Source of the DNA: Cryptomeria japonica
Taxonomy: Eukaryota > Streptophyta > Pinopsida > Cupressales > Cupressaceae
Direction: 5' to 3'
Assembly: GCF_030272615.1 (NCBI RefSeq)
Contig: NC_081409.1
Span: 204,291,949-204,355,948 of the forward strand
Length of the DNA stretch: 64,000 bases
The notes below the pieces were generated by a model, which was given only the letters and a program-made list of their open reading frames with translations, ran no database searches and had not been told where the DNA came from. Each line of letters starts with the position of its first letter. The first letter of the stretch is position 1. Made by a program: the position numbers and the translations under genes. Shown here piece after piece: positions 48,789-60,359 of the stretch.

Positions 48789-49557
48789 TGTAGACACCCA
48801 AAATTGTCATGTCTAATTAAATAAATATTTTATTTATTTAATTATCTAAGCCTAATTCTTCTATTAATTAAATAAATCTTTATTTATTTAATTAATTCAT
48901 TTATCCTCTTCTAGCCTTATTTCTCATTTAAATAAATACATTTATTTATTTAAATTATCCCTTTCCTATATTAAATAAATATTTTATTTATTTAATTGCC
49001 CTACTTCTTCTATTAATTAAATAAATCTTTATTTATTTAATTAATTCATTATCTTTTTCTACACATGACACATGTCATTCATCTCTTATTTCCTACACTA
49101 CCTACCCCTTTCATTATTTTGGTATTTCTTATACCTACCCTCTAATCCTAGCCGACCTCCTTTTTACACCTCTCAATCTTAACCCTCCATTTTCTATTGT
49201 GTCTTCTATTTAAGGAGATGCTTTCTTCATTACCAAACCCTAACTACTGGATCAATTGACTACACTACAATTCTACTTGCAACCACATTCCGTTCTTTGT
49301 TGAGCTCTTGTGCATACAAAAATCTGAGAGCAAGCATATCAAACAAGATCAATGGAGATAGGAAGAATGGAGATCAAAACCCTAGTGGACATGTGATGGT
49401 ATAATCTTTGTGATTTTTTGAGTTATTTTGCATTGTCTTAGGTTATCTTCATATGTTATGGTGGATCTTTGTTCATTGTTGGACTAGGGTTTGGTGGTTG
49501 AATCCATTTTAGTCTTTCAATATTGTTGTTTATTGCTATCCATTTTCACCATATACA
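48789..49557 (+). repeat. 3' LTR of Tat element
   Basis: 769 bp, same length as and apparently identical to the 5' LTR when compared line by line. Confidence 0.95.
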
Positions 49558-49562
49558 CCACC

Positions 49563-50116
49563 TATTTACTGTGATAAGTCTTCCACTTAGACGTTCTTTC
49601 ATGGATTTCACACACCCAGCCTCGCCCTTCAAATTATGTTCCAACATGTTTACCTTTTGAGAATTGTTCATGCCTATTTACATTCTACTTGCATTCTTTC
49701 ATCTGCATTTTCAAATTTCGTCTATATTATTTCACATTGGGCTATGATTTACAGCAACTTCTGAACTATGTGTTTTGGTAAAAATAAATATCTTCTCTTG
49801 TTCTTAAATTTTGTTAATCTATGTCTTAGATTGGTTGCTCTTTTGAAACACTTGTTAGTCTATATGCTGCTTTCCATTCATTATGTAATTCTTTCACTTT
49901 TTTTAAAAACTGCCCACTCCATTGTTCACTGAGACATTAATTTAATTATCATCTCTCCATAATGATAGCTTTGTTGTATGTACTGTGAAACATCCTTTGC
50001 TAAACTAATGTTGTTCCCATGGTTACCCACATCTCTATTTGCTACCATCTCTTTATAGCTTATTGATTCTAAGAAGACCTCAGCCCCTTCCCTAGCTTGT
50101 TCATCTTCATTACAAG
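49563..50116. other. Helitron interior, right of the Tat insertion
   Basis: The part at about 49,765-50,030 is a partial copy of the first half of the 1.1 kb internal repeat (CTATGTGTTTTGG ... CATCCTTTGCTAAACTAATG). No gene. Confidence 0.6.
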
Positions 50117-51172
50117 ACCAACATATTTTGTAGTCCATATTTACATTTGCTTAACCAATCAACATCTAAAGTATGTGTTTTGGCAAACAAAAATACCTTC
50201 TCTTGTTCTTTAATTTTCTTAATCTATATCTTAGATTGGTTACTCTTTTCAAACATTTGTTGGTCTATATGGTGCTTTCCATCCATTATGTAATTCTTTC
50301 AATCTTTTTAAAATCTCCCCACTTTGTTGTTCCCTAAGACATTAATTTAATTATCATCTGTCTATAATGATAGCTCTCTTGTATGTATTCTGAAACGTCA
50401 TTTCCCAAACTAATGTTGTTCCTTTATTATCATTTTTTCTCATAGGCTATCCATCAAATGCAATGACATTGACAGTCTAAACTGCATATATGCTGCCTTT
50501 TTGGAATAAATCTTTCTACATATACACCTACCTCTTTGCATGCCCCCCCCCCACACACACACATCCACACACACCCACACACCCACACACACATACATAT
50601 ATACATATGTGCATATACATCTACATATATACATTACCATATTTATCTATCTGCATATGCACATATGTAAAGATATACTATTCTAAACTACATATATATG
50701 GCCATTTGCCTATTTATGTATATATATATCTATGTAGGTACATGTGCATGTGTTCATGTGCACATACATATATATGGTCCTTTGTCTATGTATTTACATA
50801 TGCACACATGTAACTGTATACTATTTTGAACTACATATATATCTAGATACATAAACATATCCATATATCCTTGCATTTATCTAAACAACCACATTTTCTT
50901 GTGCCCTTCCATGGATGCACTACACCATTTCTATGTGTCCTTTTATACCATTTCTCTACATATAAGTATCCACCTACAACCATATACACCCTTCCACAAC
51001 CTCACTTTGCCGAGGTGCACCTCCCTTCCCATTAGGCCATCCATACAATTGAATTCCCCCCATCTTCAATCAACGGAGGAGGGTGGAGAACCATTGGAAG
51101 GGAATTGGGGTTCTACCGATTGAAGATCCTTTGCTGCATTTTAGATTATTGCATCAAAAAAAAGCTTCCACC
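50117..51172. repeat. ~1.1 kb Helitron-internal repeat, copy 2
   Basis: Matches 32,184-33,323 in order, from ACCAACATATTTTGTAGTCC to AAAAAAAGCTTCCACCC. It ends about 110 bp before the Rep-helicase frame and probably includes its upstream region. Confidence 0.85.
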
Positions 51173-51282
51173 CAAACATGTTGCACATCCAATAACCCCC
51201 CCTCCTGTTTTTCCCCCTTTATTGCTTCTCACTCTAACTCACTACCATTCTTGTATTTCTATCAGATCTCCAAAGAGCCTGC

Positions 51283-54200
51283 TACACAAATATCTGATTT
51301 GAAAAAAGCAAGAAAGAGAGAACAAAATAAGCTTTATTATGCTAAACATAGAGAAGAAATTTCTATAAAGCGGCGGAACAAATGCGCTATTCAAAACATG
51401 GATTCCAATACTTTGCAACCATTGTCAGATATGGTTGCAACCCACTCTACAGGTGCTCCCATACCTCAGATATTATCAAGCTCAACTGCATCCCACCCTT
51501 CAAATTTCCTCCAGCCACGTTCAACAGTGCTCCCCCAATCAGGCACACAATATGAACAACCCTGCAACCAACGTTTGCCAATTCATCAGCAGACAAATAC
51601 AACTTCTATTGGTATTGCAACACCAATCTCAGACCATTTCAGATCTCTTGAGTTTACACATGCATTGGCTTCTTTCTGAATAAGAATAGATAACTTTTCG
51701 CATCTACATGTATGCATAAACTACAAAGAAAAGTATATTGGTATGCATGTCAAATTAACTCAACCTGAGGTCATTTGCTCAAGATGCTATAATGAAAAGG
51801 GTGTTCACCGATTCTCTATTGCAAACAATATGGATCCTAGCGAACAACCCATCATTTTAAAATGGCTTTCACAAGTTGAAGATATGCTTATAGCAAGAAT
51901 AGCTCCTATCTTGCAAGTTAGCCATGCCAGGGGTGGTCAATACAAATATATAGGGCACACCATTAATTTCCCACAAGACATTTCAGAAATAGCAACTACT
52001 TTGCCACGCAAATTCCAACATTTGGAGATTGTGATTATTCGAAGGACAAATCTCAAAGGGAAAAAATATGATTGTTATGTAAACAGATTCAATGTTATGG
52101 ACACATTGAGTTACAAAATTCAACATGACCGTTACTACAGTGATGTTATCATTGATGTCGTAGCTGCTGAATTGTTGCCGCTAACAACTACCGATATATC
52201 TGATTTTTTGCATACCCTCCCAAATTGCATTGATCCTCAGCCTCCTTTGCCAACACAAGACCCACTCTATAATGTTGATGAAGTTGAATTGCAACCCACA
52301 TCATCATTCATTCCAAAGTTGCCATGTTCAACCATTGAACTAGATGCCATTAAAAAGATGTTGCACCTAGATAATGATGACCAAAATGTTGCAGCTTGGC
52401 TTGAAATAAGTTGCTCACCCATTAATGAGTACAACACTGAAGGCTTGTTCACTATGGCTTTCCCAACTTTATTTCCAAACAAATTTGCACTGCCCCTGCA
52501 ACCAAGGACAAAACATATTCATTTGCATGAATATGCCTTGCACATGATAAGATATCACGACCAGAGATTTGGGCAGCATGTTAGGTTCAGTTATTATCTT
52601 TATGATCTAATAATGAGACACTGTTCCCAACAATCAGCTTCAGTTTTCCTGTGCACCAACTTAGAAGACTCCTTCCCAACTACGTTGCAAGCTTTGTATG
52701 AACAGCTACAGTCTACACCTTCTAATCAATTGCCAAACCAATTAATGCATTTTGCAGCTTCGTTGCGAGGCACTAGAGCTTATTGGAATAGATCGCACAA
52801 GGATCTCACTACAATGGTACACAAACTGGGAGCACCTACATTGTTCTTCATATTAAGTGCGACTGATACAAAATGACCAGAACTACATAAATTATTTCCA
52901 GCCACCCCCTCTTCAGGGCACCAGACCACAAAGAAAACATTTATAGAAAACATTGTCCAGAATGCACATGTTACAGTGTTGTTCTTGCATTTTAGATTCA
53001 CAATATTCCGTGAGGAGATCATTGACAAAGTTTTCAAATCAAAAGACCATTGGTATAGGTATGAATGGCAACATCGTGGCTCTGCACATATACATGGCTT
53101 TTTGTGGTTGCCAAATGCACCTAATATGGATGATATAGACTGGTCCAACAATGATGATGTACAATCAGCTAAGTCTTTTTTTGATAGATATGTTACAACA
53201 TGGAATCCTCACAGCCAACTTGCTCGAGAGAATAGACCGCACGCTGCTTCACTATTTGATCCATGCATGTCTGATACAAACCAAATTCTATCTACTGGCC
53301 CTTTCTTTGATTATGAAGAACTCATTAATGTTGTTCAGTGGCATACAAAATGCTCTGTTCATACTTGAAAAAAAAAGGCCCTACCCTCCATTGTCGATAC
53401 AAAGCACCTTGGCATGAGCAACATTCTTCAACGCTGATAATTGGTGCTAACCGCAAGCCATGTTATCAACTAGCTAGAAATGATAGTCGTTTAAATATTC
53501 ACAACCCCCTTATGCTGGCAATATGGCGTGCAAATGTTGATTGCCAGCCTGTTTTTTCCAAAATGGTTGTTCTGCAATATATCTCCAAATATGCTTTGAA
53601 AACAGAACAGAAATCAGAAAGCTATGTTGACATGCTCAAGAAAATAGTCGCTACAACTAATACTCAAGATACCATCTTGCTAGCTTACCAAAAATTCATG
53701 ATGGGTATAGTTTCTGATCAAGATATTAGCGCACAAGAAACTTGCCATATGTTGCAAAAGCTACCATTGATCAGTTGTTCCCATCATTTTGTCTCCCTTA
53801 ATGTTAGCAGGAAGGTCCTCCACCGTATTACTAATCAAAATGACACTGCTGAGCTCTGCAAATCTTATATTTCTGCTTATATGGAAAGGCCTATTGAATT
53901 GGAAAAAGTCTCACTGATACAATCAGCTTAACAATTTTCATACAATGGCCAACGTAAGAAGCATAAATGGCAAAGACTACCAAAACAAGCAATTGTCAAT
54001 GTTTACCCACAATTTAAAAGCTCTTTAAATGAGGATGATGACAACTTTGAAGCCTATTGTTGGAGTGAGTTGCTATTGTACAAACCCTTTCGTCATATTC
54101 CTATAGATATAGGTGCATCAACAAACCAAATCATTGCAAATTGGAAGCTATTGTACATAGATGGTTACCCACATTGGCATATTTATGGAGTAGAACAAGA

Positions 54201-55898
54201 ATGCACAACAGAGAATGATGAAGACTCTGATACTAAAGATTTTCTACATTCACACAATGAAGACTAGTATGAATGGGAGTACCTTTCACAAATGGGCGCT
54301 TCTAACAATATCACCATCAATAATCTCCAAATGTTAGGCAAACGAGATTACGATATTAACTTTGATTGGGCCGAACCCCATCCTACTAATCCACTCCATC
54401 TTACTACTGTTCACTTCATCTCCACAAATAAAATAAATTGTTAGCCTGCCCTTTTCCAACCACCTTCTCCTGCCACTGATGCATTCCCTTTGGCAGCAAA
54501 ACAAAAGCTTGCACTTGACCTTATTCTTGCACATTACAAATCTCACCAAACCATCCCACCTCTTCGTATGATTATACAAGGTACTCCAGGCACCGACGAA
54601 TCATATTTGATACAATGCATTCGAAAAGAACTTAACCTTTCCATTACTCAAGAGCACAACCCTTTGCTTATACTTGCCCCCATCGGCGTATCTGCATATA
54701 ATATCCAAGCAACAACAATCCACGTTGCCCTACGCATCCCTCTTAGAGATATGCAGCCTTTGACTAGCCAATCTTTAATGTTCTTCCAAGAACAATACAA
54801 ACAATTACAATATATTCTAATTGATGGGATGAGCTTTTTGGGTCCTAAATTGCTTTTGAAAATTGGCAACAGATTACGTCAAGCATTCCCTCACCAACAA
54901 CATGAACCCTTTGGAAGTATCTCAGTAATCCTTGTAGGTGACCTTGGCCAGCTGCCTCCTGTCATGGACAAGCCCTTGTATGCATCACATTCTACAACCC
55001 TAGCATTATGGCGCTCTTTCCAAACTGTGGTAACCTTGGATACAAGTTTCTGACAACAAGGCACCTCAAATATACAACAACAATTTCGTGCAATCTTGCA
55101 AAACATTAGAAATGCCAATGCACTCCAAACAGATTGGGAAGCTCTTATGTCTCGCTCCTCCATTGAACTAGCTATTGATGATAACAAACAATTTGACTAT
55201 TCAATTCATTTATTTGCCACAAATGCATCAGCAAAACACCACAATACTAAAATGTTAAAACAATTGCACTTGCCTATTGCACGATGTCTTGCCCAAGTTC
55301 CAAGGCAAACTACCATTGCATATGATAATGATGAACAACTCTCTTTAGAATACTCCTCTCGCTCAATGAACAAGTAATGTTGATTGCTAATCTATGGATA
55401 CAAGCTGGCTTGGTCAATGGCTCATTAGGACAAATCAAATCCATTGTTTATGATATAGATTCTAAACCTCCTGACTTGCCAAAGTATGTAGTTGTTGAGT
55501 TCAAAAATTATACTGGACCTCCTTGGGACAATGCAAATCCAAAATTTGTGCCTATTGCTCCTAATACTCAAGCTAGCCGCACTCAGCTCCCCCTTGCAAT
55601 GGCTTGGGCTCTAACTATTCACAAATCCCAAGGCCTCACTTTGGACAAGGCAACAATAGATATTGGAAAGACTGAAAAACAGGGGCTTACCTTCACTGCT
55701 ATCTCACGAGTAAAAACACTTCAAGATCTAAGAATTGATCCACCTTTCACTTTTGAAATGTACTCAAAATTACAAAGCAATGCTTATACTACTATTAGGA
55801 AGAAAGAAGAAAACAGATTGGCACTCTATGCAATCGGATTTCTTCATCGCATCCCAATCATCCACTCTAATCAGCAACAACATCAGGTATGCCAATAG
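51283..55898 (+). pseudogene. Helitron Rep-helicase (RepHel), decayed
   Basis: RepHel nicks and unwinds DNA for rolling-circle transposition. A basic N-terminal segment (KKARKREQNKLYYAKHRE, about 51,310) leads in the same frame to a DUF6570-like segment (CSRCYNEKGVHRFS, 51,779). A Helitron_like_N region follows (52,400-52,870). The Rep nuclease has the HUH motif HIHGF (53,087) and two tyrosines in QYISKYALK (53,578 and 53,590). The PIF1-like helicase has Walker A GTPGTDES (54,580), Walker B LIDGMSF (54,817), GDLGQLPPV and a C-terminal HKSQGLTLD. Breaks: TGA 51,677, TGA 52,874, an A-run frameshift at about 53,370, TAA 53,929, TAG 54,265, a TAG at about 54,441, TGA 55,051 and a frameshift near 55,350. 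Walker A lacks its Lys and Walker B its Glu. Confidence 0.92.
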
Positions 55899-58105
55899 TG
55901 ACTTTCGCTTGCACTCCACCAATTGCCTTTTAGCTTCCTCCACTCTCTTCATTTTTACTATGCATTTGATAAATAACGTCACTCCTTTTCTTGCAGGTGC
56001 CATTTTGCGTGTTCTTCCATTGCTTGTTGTTCAAACACACACCCCCATTAAAGGCTTTCGTCTCTCCACTTGCACTTTTTACACACATCAACATTCAAGG
56101 TTTTCCTTTCATCGTTAGGTATTCCAACAATGTTGTATGTTGCCTTCTCTTTGCCTGCACATTTCACATTTAAAGATTCCACCAACCACTTTCCCCTTCC
56201 ATCCCTACAAAAGGTTTAGCTATCTACTTCTATCAGGCTGTCCATTTTGGTTTGATGAATTTTAATTTACTCTTCTTCTCACCAGTAAGAAAGAATTTAA
56301 TACAAACTGCCCATGATTCCATTTTTCCTACATTGGGTCGCTCAGTTACAACATTATTCTCCTCCTCTGCCACTCCATTTCATTGGAGCAGAATTAGGTA
56401 TGTACAATTTCAAACTTTTTTTCTTCTAGAGATGCTGTATCAATTATTTTAACCTCTACAAATAGTGCAAGTACATTCCTTCCTATTTTATTTGGGTCCA
56501 TTCTTAGCAATCCAAGTTCACTTTTACTTGCTCGATTTCATAAACAGCTCTCTCTATTTACAATCATTGCTGTCCTAATAATTTAGCTTTTCTAAATCGG
56601 TAATTCCCTCCTCTTTTACAACAATAAAGTTGTCCTCAATTCATTTATGCTCTCCCTTCAGTTTCGCAAGGTATATTGTTGGATATCTTTCCTGCTACCT
56701 AGGCACTGTTACAGGGTCGCATGCGTCTTCTCTCGAATTCTATATACCCTGCTGCAGCGCTTGCATTTTGAACAGCATACAGACACTACAAAGGTAAAGA
56801 CTTCTCATTTCTAACTCTTCCATGTTTCATTTGCATCACTTTTCATTTCTTTTCTCTTTATTTTATTCATTTTCTGCAACATGAATGTTATCAATACAAA
56901 TTAATAATTACAATTTTCATGCCACCTCTTGTACGTACACCTCAACCTACGTTTTGTTTCCATTTCTTTTCACAAACATTTTTACATATATTAACACTGA
57001 CATTGCATGCCTCTTTCACCTCCAGCTTGCTTCTCGTTTAATGCATCTTCCATTTTTTGCTATGGCCTTCTTTGCTATGCTCATACTAAGCAGATAACCT
57101 TATCAAATAGCGATCCAACTCTACCAGGTATTTTTAACTTGCTCTACACTCTTTACTGTTCTTTGCATCTATTTTAATAGTATTTGATTATTCACTACAC
57201 AATATTACATGCTGCTTTCTAGGTTGCACTTGGTTTTTTAAAATTGCCCATACCTAAGACTCATACATTTACAGAAGCACGTTACTGATCACCACTATCT
57301 CCCACCGATAACTCTCACAAAAGAAAAAAAAGTGCTCCTACTCTCTTTGACTTCCATTTTAAGAGTTACCAGTTTTGTTTCCTTCTTTCCTCTTAGTTCT
57401 AATGATTTCTGCAGCATGTCTAACTGTTTTACTCTAATGCCACCGTTTCCAATATAGCACAAACTCTTTTACTTTGATTAAAATAATTCAACAATTGCAA
57501 TTTCCTGCAGTTGGATAACAGAATGTCTTTCCGATGCTGTTCAAACTGATCTCTTTGCTATTACGCAGCGGAACTAAACCAACAGATTGGAACAACTTCA
57601 TATAAACAATGCAAATATATACCCCATGCAGGTAACATTACATTCAAGTTTCTTTAATCTTCATTATGGATTTTCTGTTCCCCAAAAATATAATGCTTTT
57701 ACCGTTTACCATACCTTCTAAGTTATTTCCTCGCTTTTCGTTTTCAGAAATTCATTGGTGCAACACATCGCTCACTTTCGCTCTTTCCGCGATCTTTCGC
57801 GCTGCAAAATAGAGTCATTTTATCTAAGGTAACCAACATTTAAGCGAGCCTCTTCCCTACGCCTTCAAATTTTCATTCTTTTTCAATGTATAATCTACAA
57901 CTTTTTTTAACAATTGATTGCAAAGTCTTGCTCACTCCATTTCCTTGCTTCCCCCCCTGCAGGATTCATTCTTCGACACAGTTTCCGTGTATATAAGCAT
58001 TTCACAGTTCACAAAACACTTTCTCCTTAAATGATATATTCTGCAACTTCTTCCAACAGATTGCTCCATTTTACCTTTTCTTATTTCATTCCACTCTAAC
58101 AATTC
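55899..58105 (+). other. Region 3' of RepHel, T-rich, intron-like
   Basis: No clear ORF. Many pyrimidine tracts followed by CAG and short G+C-richer stretches (for example 57,749-57,830, which begins AAATTCATTGGTGCAACACA and ends at AAG|GTAACC) look like small exons. These could be UTR exons of RepHel or a captured gene. Not resolved. Confidence 0.4.
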
Positions 58106-58272
58106 AGCCCACAGTGCAAGCCTCGCCTATCGGCGAACCGTTGCAGGCACTACTCCTGCAACTGCTAGTTATATAAAGAAAGAATATGACGAACTGACAT
58201 GCTTTTTGAACAAGGGTCTACACTCTACAGATGCACAACTCAAAATTAATCTAATCTGGGAAGCGTGGAATC
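58106..58272 (+). other. Exon-like open segment spanning the proposed Helitron end
   Basis: Between CAATTCAG (acceptor-like) and CAGG|GTATGT (donor-like) one frame stays open: ...SLAYRRTVAGTTPATA, then KKEYDELTCFLNKGL and LIWEAWNQ. I do not recognise it. If it is a real exon, the CTAG at 58,165 is not an element boundary. If the boundary is real, the open frame is chance or a chimera. Confidence 0.4.
58140..58168 (+). terminator. Candidate Helitron 3' terminus: hairpin plus CTAG
   Basis: GTTGCAGG, a 7-base loop, CCTGCAAC, then TG and CTAG, followed by T. A short hairpin just before a CTRR end, with insertion before T, is the Helitron 3' signature. The hairpin-to-end spacing (2 nt) is shorter than is usual. 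Confidence 0.45.
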
Positions 58273-58684
58273 AGGGTATGTACAATGGTTTCTTTAAAAA
58301 CAAAAATTAACAATAGGTCTCACTAGACACAAGCACAGAACTGGTACTGATCTGAACAGTTCATCCTTTTGTGTGAAATCTTATTTTATCTTAATATAAT
58401 TTAAACTTTTGCATTCATAGGCACTCGTCTCTTAAATTGTGCAGAGTAAGATATTGATACCATCAGTTTCAAATTTATTTTCAAGTTTGAACTGGTTCTC
58501 CTTGGGAGATCCAAGTAAAGTGCAAGAGAGCGTTGGAAAGACAGTAGTGTCCGGATGTTCAAGACACTATGCATATTATTTGAGAGAAACAGATTATAGT
58601 TACCAAGAATCAATCAATATGCATACATTTATTGGAAACTTTGCTTTGCAAAATTCACCAGTCAACCGGATGAGGAACCTTCCT
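58273..58684. other. Region downstream of the IDO stop codon
   Basis: On the minus strand this would be the 3' UTR and downstream flank of the IDO gene. The plus-strand ORF at 58,439-58,819 overlaps the IDO exon and is not supported. Confidence 0.45.
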
Positions 58685-59471
58685 TCAAACTTCATTAGCA
58701 CTCATAAGGTGTTCTTTTGTAGTTGTTGCATTTTGAAGCAAGTAAGGAATAAAATCTGTTCCCCCAGTTCCTCTTTCCTCTTTTTGAGATTTTTTACCTG
58801 GTTGGGTGATATACGCTGAGGCATACTTCATGTGAAGAACCCTAAACCTGAAAAGCTCAGTCAAGCATGTATCATAGCACTCGCCCAGCTCTGACATATG
58901 AGCAGTTACAAATGATCGTATTGAAGGGCCATTCTCAATCTGTTGAATGTAAGAACGATGGGGCACGGGCATGTGCAAATGCATCACCTGAAGAAATGAC
59001 CAGACTTAGAGCATAAAGATTGAAGCAATCCATGCAACAAAAGATGGAACAATTGAATTATAGATATTTTAGACACAAATCAATCTGGTATTGATTTTGG
59101 TCAAGATAAATAGCCCAATCAAAAGGGCATCTGAGATTTGATCAATGAGACAATTATTACCTTTAGGATCGAGATCAAGATACCTGCAAATAGTCTGAAA
59201 GAGGACCACAAGCATGAGCAACTCCTAAAGCAGCATCAAAAGCTGGAACTATAGATGATTGAGCCCCTGTTACTCCATAGAAAAATTTGGAGTCACTCCA
59301 CACACCCTCATAAAACATTCCATTTGGAAGTGCTGGATTACCTCGCCAGCCTGACATGTACTTCCTAATCCGATAGTAATATATGTCAGGATCACATTTC
59401 TCTCCCATTCGACTCAATGTCTTTTGAATGATTTTCAAGGTATCGGCCATTTTTGTCAAACTTGAATGAAC
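58685..59471 (-). CDS. IDO: Indoleamine 2,3-dioxygenase family protein, two C-terminal exons
   Basis: IDO is a haem dioxygenase that opens the indole ring of tryptophan to give N-formylkynurenine. Two exons are clear: 59,471-59,184 (96 codons, phase 0) and 58,987-58,685 (ending TGA), joined across a 196 bp intron with GT and AG ends. The first encodes YMSGWRGNPALPNGMFYEGV and TGAQSSIVPAFDAALGV, matching the SGW(K/R)GNP and GQSS signatures. The second has VPHRSYIQQIENGPSIRSFV, whose His is the proximal haem ligand in this family, and GTGGTDFIPYL, the C-terminal signature. No stop or frameshift interrupts either exon. The N-terminal half, with the substrate pocket, must lie further right (above 59.5 kb) but I could not place its exons. 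IDO genes are best known from animals, fungi and bacteria. Confidence 0.87.
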
Positions 59472-59699
59472 CTGCAGTGACCAGAAAATTCACTACACTT
59501 AGTAGAACAATTTGAACTATAATTATTATGGGACTCAACAGGGGACTTATGAATTTTCCCTCTTTCATAATAAATTCAGCATTGTTAAAGTTGGCCATTT
59601 GTTACATTTGAGAGAGTTCGTGATGAATATATTGCAATAACAACCAATCATCTTTTTTTTATTATTGTATTTTGTAATGCATTGTTTTACCATCCATGC

Positions 59700-60350
59700 A
59701 TTGCATACTTGCATGCATGATAAAGGTTTTGTGGAAGCATTGTTCAGTCAAGAAGAAATGTACCAGATGGTTTAAATTCGTCTATAATCAATGTTGATGA
59801 ACATCTTGTGTAACATGGATTTTGAGTCCACATGATTTGAATCTTGACCTCGAAGAGCAATGGGGGATACTTATTGTAAATATTAAAGACCTAGTCATCA
59901 TAGTCAATTCAAGGATGTTCGTTGATACAACAAAGAATAATCTTAAAAAATTGTTTGACATGACTGATCTTAGGCTTATGCACTATTTTCTTGGCTTGGA
60001 GTTATAGGAAACAAAAACATTACATACTTGTAGCTCAAATGAAATATTCTATTAAATTGTTCAAGAAATTTTCAATGATGGCTTGTTATCCCGTGCAAAC
60101 ACCCAAGGAAATAGGACTACAATTGTCTCGATCAGATATATCTCCTCAAGTGAATACCGCTCTATCATCAATTGTTTGGAAATCTTGTATATTTAACTTA
60201 CACTAGGCTTGGTATTAGCTTGTTATCAATTATCTTTCATAGTTTAGGCGTTGTCGCTAAATGGTCACAAATCAAGTGTTATTATATGTTTGTGGTCCTA
60301 TGGAGTATTTTCTGGTGATCTATAAATTAGCATATACAGTGAGTTACACA
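59700..60350 (+). pseudogene. Ty1/copia reverse-transcriptase fragment
   Basis: In shifting frames the segment reads GILIVNIKDLVIIVNS, LKKLFDMTDLRLMHYFLGLE and, after 60,150, pieces matching the following part of RVT_2 (IYLTYTRLGIS-like). The usual catalytic YVDD is replaced by VNIKD. It lies on the plus strand, upstream of the recognisable IDO exons relative to that gene, probably inside an IDO intron. No LTRs are visible, so it is old debris. Confidence 0.72.
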
Positions 60351-60359
60351 AAATAAAAT

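Larger units (their letters stand above)
33324..49557 (+). mobile_element. Ty3/gypsy Tat-lineage retrotransposon, 16.2 kb, TSD CCACC
   Basis: The element starts TGTAGACACCC and ends CACCATATACA. CCACC is duplicated at 33,319-33,323 and 49,558-49,562. The two LTRs (33,324-34,092 and 48,789-49,557) are both 769 bp and I found no difference between them by eye. Order is LTR, primer-binding site, long leader, gag-pol, noncoding region, antisense PMD gene, purine tract, LTR. A second RNase H (archaeal type) between RT and integrase and the antisense ORF both point to the Tat lineage. It sits between the RPA1-like and Rep-helicase genes of the Helitron. Confidence 0.95.

Noticed and set aside
58439-58819. 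126-residue plus-strand ORF
   Set aside because: It overlaps the IDO last exon on the other strand and shows no family similarity.
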